64,000 nt of DNA from Actinomadura xylanilytica (GTDB lineage Bacteria; Actinomycetota; Actinomycetes; Streptosporangiales; Streptosporangiaceae): the NCBI RefSeq assembly GCF_030283145.1, contig NZ_JASNWE010000004.1, positions 62,001-126,000 on the forward strand, given 5' to 3'. Position numbers and translations under genes: made by a program. Below are positions 34,851 to 42,318 of the stretch, in pieces. Numbering within the stretch: the stretch's first letter is position 1; every line of letters begins with the position of its first letter. The notes under the pieces were generated by a model. That model saw only the letters and a list, made by a program, of their open reading frames with translations, did no database searches and was not told the origin of the DNA.

Positions 34851-35400
34851 CGGCGTCTCCTGGGACCAAGGGTGTGCCCTGCAGCGTGCGGTTGACCGAC
34901 GCGCGAGCGCGATGCAGCCGCGATTTCATCGCGGGGAGGCTGAGGCCGAGTGCGTCGGCGACCATCCGCCCGCTGTATCCCTGAATGTCGCGCATGATCA
35001 GTACGTGTCGCTGGTCGGCGGGCAGAGTGGCGATCGCCGCCGCGACTCGACCCGCGTCCAGGCGTTGCAGGACCTCGTCCTCGGCCGAGATCACGCCGGC
35101 GTCAGGGACCGGTTCATGGTGCAGCGGTCTCAGTCGCGCCCGCCGCAGACACTCGTTGCGGACGATGCGGAACATCCACGATGCCAGCGCACCGGAGGCC
35201 CGCAGCGTCCCGATCTTGCGATACAAGATGATCAACGCCTCCTGCGCGGCGTCTTCGGCGTCTTCGGGCGAGGCGCACAGTGAGCGGGCGAATCTGCGCA
35301 CGTGCGGGTGCGAGCCGGACACCAACGCGGCGATCGACTCGAGGTCACCGCCCTGCGCGGCGGCGATCAGCCGCTCACCGGGCCAGGTCCCCTCAGCCAC
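34843..35400 (-). CDS. ECF-type RNA polymerase sigma factor
   Basis: A 185-aa sigma-70 family protein with only regions 2 and 4. Region 2: D-A-E-D-A-A-Q-E-A-L-I-I-L-Y-R and W-M-F-R-I-V-R-N-E; region 4: L-P-A-D-Q-R-H-V-L-I-M-R-D-I-Q-G-Y-S and R-M-V-A-D-A-L-G-L-S-L-P-A-M-K-S-R-L-H-R-A-R. A GTG start at 35400 overlaps the stop of a 30-aa peptide gene by 8 nt. No classical zinc anti-sigma gene is adjacent; the downstream small membrane protein may take this place. Confidence 0.92.
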   Translation of the reverse strand: MAEGTWPGERLIAAAQGGDLESIAALVSGSHPHVRRFARSLCASPEDAEDAAQEALIILYRKIGTLRASGALASWMFRIVRNECLRRARLRPLHHEPVPDAGVISAEDEVLQRLDAGRVAAAIATLPADQRHVLIMRDIQGYSGRMVADALGLSLPAMKSRLHRARASVNRTLQGTPLVPGDADD

Positions 35401-35485
35401 GCGAGCGACCCCGCCGACGCAGCACGGTGATACTGCACGCGCAGACGAGCACTGTCACACCGATCACGACGGCACCAACGATCAT
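35393..35485 (-). CDS. 30-aa membrane peptide ahead of the ECF sigma gene
   Basis: A short frame with AGGAGG placed 5 nt before the ATG at 35483-35485, the best ribosome binding site in this operon. The peptide begins with about 20 hydrophobic residues (with Cys-x-Cys) and ends in an Arg-rich tail, a single-span membrane peptide. Its stop overlaps the sigma GTG start, so translation of the sigma factor is probably coupled to it. Further upstream lies a perfect palindrome GAACCGGTTC (35540-35549), whose TGAACC resembles an ECF -35 element. Confidence 0.6.
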   Translation of the reverse strand: MIVGAVVIGVTVLVCACSITVLRRRGRSRG

Positions 35486-35576
35486 GACAACCTCCTGGTC
35501 GTGTCCCGACGCTGTTGTCGGCACACCTATGAGAGGAACGAACCGGTTCAAAGGATTCACCCCACGGGGTGCCGGC

Positions 35577-35665
35577 TCGGCCACTTCATCGACGGCAGGC
35601 CCGTCGAGGATCTCCTCGACGCCGGCTTCGCCTGGCGAGAGGGCTGGGAGTACCGCCTCTCCTGA
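35577..35665 (+). pseudogene. Possible C-terminal gene remnant
   Basis: The plus-strand frame reads like the end of a real protein (F-I-D-G-R-P-V-E-D-L-L-D-A-G-F-A-W-R-E-G-W-E-Y-R-L-S, stop) but has no start codon or ribosome binding site nearby. It may be the last ~30 residues of a lost gene. I do not recognise the family. Confidence 0.2.
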
Positions 35666-35692
35666 TGTCCGGAAAATGTCGGGCGTCGTCAC

Positions 35693-35705
35693 TACCTTGC
35701 TCCGC
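35693..35705 (+). promoter_or_regulatory. Leaderless promoter of the DUF4132 gene
   Basis: TACCTT at 35693-35698, 7 nt before the ATG at 35706, with no ribosome binding site. This supports 35706 over the in-frame ATG at 35676. Confidence 0.4.
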
Positions 35706-38675
35706 ATGCCCCAGAACGAAGATCTTCTCGTCATTCCCGACGATTGGCGCGCCACCCTCCATCCACGTCGCGGCGGGACGCACGGCCCCCCGCTCGAACT
35801 CGTCCCGGACGCCGTCTCCACCGTTCGGCAGTGGGTGAAGGAGAGCCGCGACGAGATCGACCACCTGCTCGAGAGCCGGGAGAGCCGAAGAGACCTGGTC
35901 GGATCCGCCCGCGCTCATCTGGGGGGCGAGGCGAACCCGCAGGGCGCGGGTGTGCTCGCGGCCGTCATCGCCGCGGAGTGGCCGCTCCGGGACGACTACG
36001 AGCACGACGAGGAACCGTTCGCCGTCATCGCGGACGCGTGGATCGCCGAGCACGGCCTGGTCTTCGCCGCCGCGGCCACGGTCGAGCTCAGCGGCGTCTT
36101 CGTCGACGGTTACAAATGGAAGGAGCGGAGGGACTGGCGTCATCTCCGCGTCCGCCGCCTGGACAAACAGGACCCCGGATACAACCATGGCCTGAGGTGC
36201 CTCGAACTGGTCGCGGCCCGCGTTCGCGCCTTTCTCGCGGTCGCCGCCGAGCCGGAATACCAGCGGGCCGTCGAGGCGCTGGGCGGGCTCCGCCATGACG
36301 GTATGCGACGCTTGGCCGCCGCATACCTGGTGCCGACGCAGACCGCGTGGGTCGACGAACTCTGCGGCACCCTGCCCGACCTTGAGCCGTATACCTGGAT
36401 GATGGTGCTGCGCACGATAGGGTCGGCCGACCATCTCGCCACGCTGCGCGCCGGTCACAGCGGGTGGTACTGGATCCACGGCCGTCCGGGCGTGCTCCCC
36501 ACGGTCGTCGAGGGCGTCGGTCCGGCACTGGCCTCGACGCTGGCCACCGTCGCCGATGAGGAGACCGAGACCGGGCGCGACCCGTACGAGTTGCTGCGGG
36601 CGCTCGGTGTGCTGGCGACCGATGAGGCGTTCCGGCTTCTGGTGGACCGCCTTGACCGGCCGCAGGCGCAAAGGGCCGTGATCGAGACGGCCCGCCGCTT
36701 TCCCGAGCGGGCGCTGCGGCTGCTCGGTGAGGCGGCCGTGTCGGGTCCCGCGCCGATCTCCTCCTACGCCGTCCGGCTGCTGCGCGACCATGTGGCGGCC
36801 CGCGCCGACGTTGCCGCCGCCGTTCTGCCGCGCCTGCCCGCCGAGGTCCGCGAGGTCGTCGAGTCGATCGACGAGCTGGCGGCCGGATGGGCGCCGGCGG
36901 CCCCGGCGGAGTCCCTGCCGCGGCTGCTGGTCGAGCCGCCGTGGACGCGCGAGCGTCCCAAGTTCAAGCGGATGACCGTCAAGGGGCTCCAACCGCTGAC
37001 CACCGGGGTGCCGGGAGAGTCGGAGGAACGGGCGGCGGCCCGTGCCCTCATTCCCATCGCGCTGGGGAAGACCGGCCCGCAGCGGTTCAAGGCGGAGGCC
37101 GCCCTTCGGCGTATCGTCGCGGCCGAAGGCGACGAGGGAATCCTCGAAGTGGCCGGGGAGTACGGCGCCAAGGCCGCGAAGGCGGCCAGGGCGCTGCTCG
37201 CCGCCGATCCCCTGGACGACCTTCCGGCCGTGATGCCCCGGCGGCCGGTCTGGCAGGATCCGCACCTCCTCCCCCAGGTGCTCCTTCGGGAGAGCGGCCT
37301 GGCGCTTCCCCTCGAAGCGGTCGACCACATCGTCTCCATGCTCGCCGTCTCCACGCCGGACAAGCCGTACGCGGGCATCGACGTCGTCAAGGAGATCTGC
37401 GACCCCGCCTGCCTCGCCCCGCTCGCCTGGCGGCTGTTCGAGTTGTCGGGCCGGCGCGCGCGGGCCTACGCCTGGGAGGGCGACGACTGGGTGCTGACGG
37501 CCTTGGGGTTGTTCGGCGACGATGAGACGGTGCGCAAGCTCACGCCGGTGATCCAGGCATGGCCGGGCGACGGCGGGCACCACCGGGCGGTCAAGGGCCT
37601 GGACGTCCTGCTCGCGATCGGCACCGATGTAGCGCTGATGCACCTCCACGGCCTGGCCACCAAGGTCAAGTACAAGGGATTGAGGAAGAAGGCGCAGGAG
37701 CGGATCGACTCGCTGGCCGAAGACCTCGGGCTGAGCCCCGACCAGCTCGGCGACCGGCTCGTTCCCGACTTCGGGCTCGACGAGAGCGGCGGGATGCTCC
37801 TCGACTACGGGCCGCGCGGCTTCACGGCGGGCTTCGACGAGCAGCTCCGGCCGTACGTCATCGACGACACCGGCAGGAGGCGCGCGAGCCTTCCCAAGCC
37901 GGGCGTCCGCGACGACCAGGAGCTGGCCCCGGCCGCCCACCGGCGGTTCGCCGCCCTGAAGAAGGACGTCCGGACCGTGGCCGGCGAGCAGCTCCGGCGC
38001 TTCGAACGGGCCATGGTCACGCAGCGCCGGTGGACCGCCGAGGAGTTCCGGACTCTGATCGTCGAGCATCCGCTGGTGCGGCACGTCGCCCGGCGGCTGG
38101 TGTGGATCACCGAGGACGGCCGCGCGTTCCGCATCGCCGAGGACCGGACGTTCGCCGACCTCCAGGACGACGCGTTGGCGCTGACCGGGCCGGCCCGGGT
38201 GGGGGTGGCCCATCCGCTCCAGTTGTCCGGCAGCCTGGAGGCATGGGCCGAGGTGTTCGACGACTACGAGACCACCCAGCCCTTCCCGCAGCTCAGGCGC
38301 CCCACGTACGCGCTGACCGAGGAGGAGCGCGCGGGCACCGAGCTGGAACGCTTCCACGGCGTCACCGTGCCGGTCGGCAGGGTGGTCGGCATGGAACGGC
38401 GCGGCTGGCAGCGGGGCAGCGCCGAGGACAACGGCATCCAGGTCGAGATTCTCCGGGAACTGCCCGGTGGCCGAGCCGCCGTCATCACCGTCAATCCGGG
38501 CATCCCCGCCGGTGACATCAACTACTGGCCCGAACAGCGCATCGACCGTGTCCGGCTCGACCGGGACGCCCGCCTCGGCCGGCGGGCCGAGTCCAGCCCC
38601 CTGCCGTTCTCCGAGCTGGACGCGATCACCGCCTCCGAGGTCCTCGCCGACGTCGTCGCGCTGACGACCGCCTGA
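35706..38675 (+). CDS. DUF4132 domain-containing protein
   Basis: A ~989-aa soluble protein of long helical repeats in the first two thirds and a C-terminal DUF4132 region recognised by D-R-L-V-P-D-F-G-L-D, L-D-Y-G-P-R-G-F, L-P-K-P-G, and later A-E-D-R-T-F-A-D, Q-P-F-P-Q-L and R-R-G-W-Q-R-G. In other bacteria such proteins (MolR/YehI-like) occur near WGR-domain genes; the molecular function is not established. A paralogue lies at 61690-64000 on the other strand. The N-terminal half resembles HEAT-type scaffolds, so a protein-binding role is likely. Confidence 0.85.
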   Translation: MPQNEDLLVIPDDWRATLHPRRGGTHGPPLELVPDAVSTVRQWVKESRDEIDHLLESRESRRDLVGSARAHLGGEANPQGAGVLAAVIAAEWPLRDDYEHDEEPFAVIADAWIAEHGLVFAAAATVELSGVFVDGYKWKERRDWRHLRVRRLDKQDPGYNHGLRCLELVAARVRAFLAVAAEPEYQRAVEALGGLRHDGMRRLAAAYLVPTQTAWVDELCGTLPDLEPYTWMMVLRTIGSADHLATLRAGHSGWYWIHGRPGVLPTVVEGVGPALASTLATVADEETETGRDPYELLRALGVLATDEAFRLLVDRLDRPQAQRAVIETARRFPERALRLLGEAAVSGPAPISSYAVRLLRDHVAARADVAAAVLPRLPAEVREVVESIDELAAGWAPAAPAESLPRLLVEPPWTRERPKFKRMTVKGLQPLTTGVPGESEERAAARALIPIALGKTGPQRFKAEAALRRIVAAEGDEGILEVAGEYGAKAAKAARALLAADPLDDLPAVMPRRPVWQDPHLLPQVLLRESGLALPLEAVDHIVSMLAVSTPDKPYAGIDVVKEICDPACLAPLAWRLFELSGRRARAYAWEGDDWVLTALGLFGDDETVRKLTPVIQAWPGDGGHHRAVKGLDVLLAIGTDVALMHLHGLATKVKYKGLRKKAQERIDSLAEDLGLSPDQLGDRLVPDFGLDESGGMLLDYGPRGFTAGFDEQLRPYVIDDTGRRRASLPKPGVRDDQELAPAAHRRFAALKKDVRTVAGEQLRRFERAMVTQRRWTAEEFRTLIVEHPLVRHVARRLVWITEDGRAFRIAEDRTFADLQDDALALTGPARVGVAHPLQLSGSLEAWAEVFDDYETTQPFPQLRRPTYALTEEERAGTELERFHGVTVPVGRVVGMERRGWQRGSAEDNGIQVEILRELPGGRAAVITVNPGIPAGDINYWPEQRIDRVRLDRDARLGRRAESSPLPFSELDAITASEVLADVVALTTA

Positions 38676-38707
38676 CCATCCCGGAGGCTCTTCCCTGGGA
38701 GCCCTGC

Positions 38708-38734
38708 AATCCAGATGTTCATAACATTTGGATT
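38708..38734. promoter_or_regulatory. Palindromic operator upstream of the long TetR gene
   Basis: Two 12-bp arms, AATCCAGATGTT (38708-38719) and AACATTTGGATT (38723-38734), complementary at 11 of 12 positions and separated by 3 bp. It is A+T-rich relative to its surroundings and immediately precedes the TetR gene: a strong autoregulatory operator candidate. Confidence 0.75.
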
Positions 38735-38778
38735 TTGGGAGTATCCTCATGCCCGAGGTACTAGGAAAGGGGGCGGCG

Positions 38779-39915
38779 ATGGTCCGGCTGACCCGGGCGC
38801 AGCAGCAGGTGCGCACTCGGACGTCCGTGCTGGCGGCGGCGAGGGAGGAGTTCACCGAGCACGGCTACGCCTTGGCCAAGGTGGATCGGATCGCCGAGCG
38901 GGCCGAGCTGACCCGCGGGGCGGTGTACTCGAACTTCCCGAGCAAGCGCGCACTGTATCTGGCGGTGCTGATCGACATGATCGAGGACGCCGCCACCGGC
39001 GGGCCTCCGGAGGCGCCGATGTCGCCGGCCGATGCGCTCGGGGTGTTCGCCCGGTCCTGGCTCGAACGGCTGCCCTTGGTCGGCGACACGGCTTCGGGAG
39101 GGCGCCTGCAACTGCGCTCGCTGGTCGGCCTCCTCGATGACGGGCACGGGCGCGCAGTGCTGGCGCAGGTGGCCCGGCTGGAGGCGTTGCTGCTCGCCCT
39201 CGCGCTGGAGTCGTGCGCACTGGCTCCCAGGGTGCCGACCCGGCGCGTGCGGCTGGCCGAGCTGGTGCTGACGCTGCTGGACGGTTCGGGGCATCTGGCC
39301 GAGACCGCACCGGGATTCGGTGACCCCTTCGACGTGGCGCGCGCATGCGGGCATCTGGCCGCGCTCGACCTCGCCGACACCTGGGCGCCGCCGCACCTGC
39401 CCCACGTCGCCCCGGCGCGGCCGTGCGAGGACGTCTGGGATCCGCCGGCGGGACTCGCGGACCGGCTCAGCGGGGATCGGGTCGACCTCGGCGCCGACGG
39501 GCTGATCGCGGTGCTGGGGGCCGGCCGTCTCGCCGCCGCCGAGGAGGCCGTCCGTTCCGCCCGGCCCGGCGAGCAGGTGACGGTGGTCGCCGTCACGAGC
39601 GATCCCGCCGAGACCGGCCGCCTCGTCCGGCTGAGGATCACCGACCTCACCGGCTGCCTGCGGCGGGTGTTCGCCCCCGAGGTCTGGCGGCGCGTCCGGC
39701 TGGTCCTCGATGAGGAGGGTCTGGCGGCGTCGGCGATCGGCCTGACGGACCCGCACGATGAGACGGAGGCCGCTGTGCGCGTCCAGGACGGCCGGATCGT
39801 CGCCCGAGCCGACGGGCGAGGCGCCGCCCACGCGGCATCGACCGCCGGCGCTTCGAGCGGCGCGCGGTCGAAAGGCGCACAGGCGAGCGGCGAACAGTCG
39901 AGAGGCAGGACATGA
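38779..39915 (+). CDS. TetR-family regulator with long extra C-terminal domain
   Basis: A ~378-aa regulator, almost twice the usual TetR length. Residues ~1-65 form the DNA-binding domain (V-L-A-A-A-R-E-E-F-T-E-H-G-Y and V-D-R-I-A-E-R-A-E-L-T-R-G-A-V-Y-S-N-F-P), ~66-195 a helical TetR C-domain, and ~200-350 an additional alpha/beta region ending in a disordered Ala/Ser/Gly-rich tail. An ATG at 38749 with GGGAG is also possible; 38779 has the stronger AAAGGGGG site. It is the first gene of a three-gene operon with ATGA and GTGA overlaps, so the extra domain may sense a product or partner of the PPDK-like protein. Confidence 0.85.
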   Translation: MVRLTRAQQQVRTRTSVLAAAREEFTEHGYALAKVDRIAERAELTRGAVYSNFPSKRALYLAVLIDMIEDAATGGPPEAPMSPADALGVFARSWLERLPLVGDTASGGRLQLRSLVGLLDDGHGRAVLAQVARLEALLLALALESCALAPRVPTRRVRLAELVLTLLDGSGHLAETAPGFGDPFDVARACGHLAALDLADTWAPPHLPHVAPARPCEDVWDPPAGLADRLSGDRVDLGADGLIAVLGAGRLAAAEEAVRSARPGEQVTVVAVTSDPAETGRLVRLRITDLTGCLRRVFAPEVWRRVRLVLDEEGLAASAIGLTDPHDETEAAVRVQDGRIVARADGRGAAHAASTAGASSGARSKGAQASGEQSRGRT

Positions 39916-40538
39916 CCCGGCCCGAGCCTCCCGCGACCGGCACCGACCTGCTGGTGCTCCATGCCCTGCGCTGCGGCGGCCACGCCGGGCCCGCCCGCGT
40001 GGCCGCGGCCACGGGTCTCGGTGAGTCCGACGCCGAGTCCGAGCTGATCGATCTCGCGGTCGCCGGTCTCGTCACGCATTCGGGCGGCGGCTTCGGCGGG
40101 TGGGGGCTGACGGACGCCGGCCGCGCCGCCGCCGCCGAGCGGATCACCGGCGAGCTGGAATCGGCCGGTGCCCGCGTCGCCCTGAGGGCGGCGTTCGACG
40201 GCTTTCTCGTGCTCAACCCGGAACTGCTCGACCTCTGCGCGGCATGGCAGCTCCGATCCGTCGACGGTGTCATGACCGCCAACGACCACGGCGATCCGTC
40301 CTACGACGCCCGCGTCCTCGCCCGGTTCGCCGAGTTCGACCAGCGTGCCGCCGTCGTCTGCGCCGAGCTGTCGGCGGCGTTGCCCCGCTTCGGCCGCTAC
40401 CGGGCCCGCCTCGCTGAAGCCCGCCAGCGCGCCGCCTCCGGCGCGCTGGAGTACGTGACCGACAGCACCGCGTCGTACCACACCGTGTGGGCCGAGCTTC
40501 ACGAAGACCTGCTCGCCACACTCGGGATCCCCCGGTGA
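39912..40538 (+). CDS. Small regulator-like winged-helix protein
   Basis: A 208-aa protein whose first ~65 residues look like a winged helix (L-L-V-L-H-A-L-R, A-A-A-T-G-L-G-E-S-D-A-E-S-E-L-I-D-L-A-V-A-G-L-V, G-W-G-L-T-D-A-G-R). The rest is helical with a Y-H-T-V-W-A-E-L-H-E-D-L motif near the end. The ATG overlaps the TetR stop, and its own stop overlaps the GTG of the PPDK-like gene. This fixed linkage suggests it controls or docks to the PPDK-like protein. No named family is recognised with confidence. Confidence 0.75.
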   Translation: MTRPEPPATGTDLLVLHALRCGGHAGPARVAAATGLGESDAESELIDLAVAGLVTHSGGGFGGWGLTDAGRAAAAERITGELESAGARVALRAAFDGFLVLNPELLDLCAAWQLRSVDGVMTANDHGDPSYDARVLARFAEFDQRAAVVCAELSAALPRFGRYRARLAEARQRAASGALEYVTDSTASYHTVWAELHEDLLATLGIPR

Positions 40539-42166
40539 GGTGGATTCGGCCGCTCTCCGCGCAGGTCGACGAGGCGGCGGAGCTGCTGGGCGGCAAGGCG
40601 CACGGCCTCGTGGTCCTGCACCGTCTCGGGTTGCGGGTGCCCGCCGGGTTCGTCGTCACCACGGAGGCATGCCGCGCGTTCCTGCGTGACGGGCGGCTTC
40701 CGGACGGGCTGGGCGACGAGCTCGCGACGGCCGTCACCGACCTCGAAGCCTCCACCGGACGCCGCTTCGGCGGATCACGGGCGCCGCTGGCGGTGTCCGT
40801 CCGCTCCGGGGCCGGCGTCTCGATGCCCGGCATGATGAACACGATCCTCAACCTCGGCCTCACGACCGCGGCCACAGCCGGGCTGGCGGCGGAGACGGGC
40901 GACCCGCGCTTCGCGCTGGACTCGCGGCTGCGGCTCCTGTCTGGCTTCGCCGCGGCGATCACGAACCTGGACGCGGACGGCGTGGGAGCCGTCCTCGGCG
41001 GAGCCCCCGGGCGGGGAACCGGCGACGAGGAGGCCGACCTCACCGGCGCGATCGGAGCGGTCGAGGACCTCATCCGGCGACGACGCGGCCGGCCGATCCC
41101 GGACGACGCGGCCCGGCAACTGGAGCTGGCCGTCAGGACCGTGCTCTCGTCCTGGGACACACCGCGCGCACGCACCTACCGCGACCTGCATGACGTCCCG
41201 CACGACCTCGGCACCGCCGCGATCGTGCAGACGATGGTGTTCGGGAACCGCGATGACCGCAGCGGCACCGGAGTCGCGTTCAGCCGCGACCCCAACACCG
41301 GCGGGAACGTCCCGTTCGGCGAGGTCATGTTCGGACGCCAGGGCGAGGACGTCGTCTCCGGCAGAGCGCTGACCCGTCCCTTGCGCGAACTCGCCGACCG
41401 GGAGCCGGCGGTGTGGACCGGCCTCCTCGATGCCCTGAGCCGGATCGAGGGGCACTACCGCGACGCGTGCTACGTCGAGTTCACCTTCCAGTCCGGCGAG
41501 CTGTGGATCCTCCAGGTCCGGCCCGGCCGGTTCGTCGGAGGTGCCGCCGTCCGCGTCGCGGCCGACCTCGCCGACGAGCGCGTGATCGGACGCCGCGAGG
41601 CGCTGCTCAGGGTCTCAGCGGGGCATCTCCGGCACGTCCGCACACCCCGGATGGCGACGACCGAGAGGACCGACATCCTGGCCCGGGGGCTGGGCGCCTG
41701 TCCCGGTGTTGCGGCCGGCAGGGTGGCGACCACGGCCGACGGGGCCGTGCGCATGGCCGCGGACGGCCCGGTCATCCTGGTACGCCCGGAGACCTCCCCG
41801 CACGACCTGCGCGGCCTGGCCGCCGCCGCCGGGATCGTCACCGCCCGCGGCGGGCCGGCCAGCCATGCCGCGGTCGTCGCACGATCGATGGCGAAACCCG
41901 CCGTCGTGGGGGTCACCGGCCTCACCGTCGACGTCGCCGGCGGGTCGGTGGGAGCCGGTGGGCGCACCATCGGCGAGGGCACCCTCGTCACCATCGACGG
42001 GACCAGCGGCGAAGTCGCCCTCGGCAGCCCCCGTACCGTCACGACCACGGCCGCCGCCCACCTGCACCGGCTGCTCGGATGGGCCGACGACGTATCGGGC
42101 GACCACTCCGAACGCGATGAGGTCCAACGCCTCAGCGCCGCCCACGCCGTACTCCGTCACGGCTAG
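40535..42166 (+). CDS. Pyruvate, phosphate dikinase-like protein lacking the PEP/pyruvate barrel
   Basis: A 543-aa protein (PPDK is normally ~870-900). The N-terminal ATP-grasp region is clear: L-L-G-G-K-A-H-G-L, V-P-A-G-F-V-V-T-T-E-A-C, V-S-V-R-S-G-A-G-V-S-M-P-G-M-M-N-T-I-L-N-L-G, Q-G-E-D-V-V-S-G and L-W-I-L-Q-V-R. The swivelling phosphohistidine domain follows, with His444 in R-G-G-P-A-S-H-A-A-V-V-A-R. The protein then ends about 100 residues later, without the C-terminal TIM barrel that binds PEP or pyruvate. It could pass phosphate from ATP to an unknown acceptor, as rifampicin phosphotransferase does. The GTG at 40535 overlaps the upstream stop. Confidence 0.88.
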   Translation: MRWIRPLSAQVDEAAELLGGKAHGLVVLHRLGLRVPAGFVVTTEACRAFLRDGRLPDGLGDELATAVTDLEASTGRRFGGSRAPLAVSVRSGAGVSMPGMMNTILNLGLTTAATAGLAAETGDPRFALDSRLRLLSGFAAAITNLDADGVGAVLGGAPGRGTGDEEADLTGAIGAVEDLIRRRRGRPIPDDAARQLELAVRTVLSSWDTPRARTYRDLHDVPHDLGTAAIVQTMVFGNRDDRSGTGVAFSRDPNTGGNVPFGEVMFGRQGEDVVSGRALTRPLRELADREPAVWTGLLDALSRIEGHYRDACYVEFTFQSGELWILQVRPGRFVGGAAVRVAADLADERVIGRREALLRVSAGHLRHVRTPRMATTERTDILARGLGACPGVAAGRVATTADGAVRMAADGPVILVRPETSPHDLRGLAAAAGIVTARGGPASHAAVVARSMAKPAVVGVTGLTVDVAGGSVGAGGRTIGEGTLVTIDGTSGEVALGSPRTVTTTAAAHLHRLLGWADDVSGDHSERDEVQRLSAAHAVLRHG

Positions 42167-42318
42167 AGCGCGCCGGCGCTCACGGCCGCGCACCTCCCTC
42201 CGCCGGGCCCCCGTTCCCGCAGGTCGAATCGCGTGCCGGCGGCCGGGGGCCACTGCGGCGTTCCGGTTGCCTGGCGACTCTCACTCAGACACTATTGTTC
42301 TTGATTCGGGAGGTGGCC

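Noticed and set aside
35586..38855. A 1089-codon open frame antisense to the DUF4132 gene
   Set aside because: Antisense shadow with no recognisable domain; the sense strand has a paralogue at 61690-64000 conserved in the sense frame.
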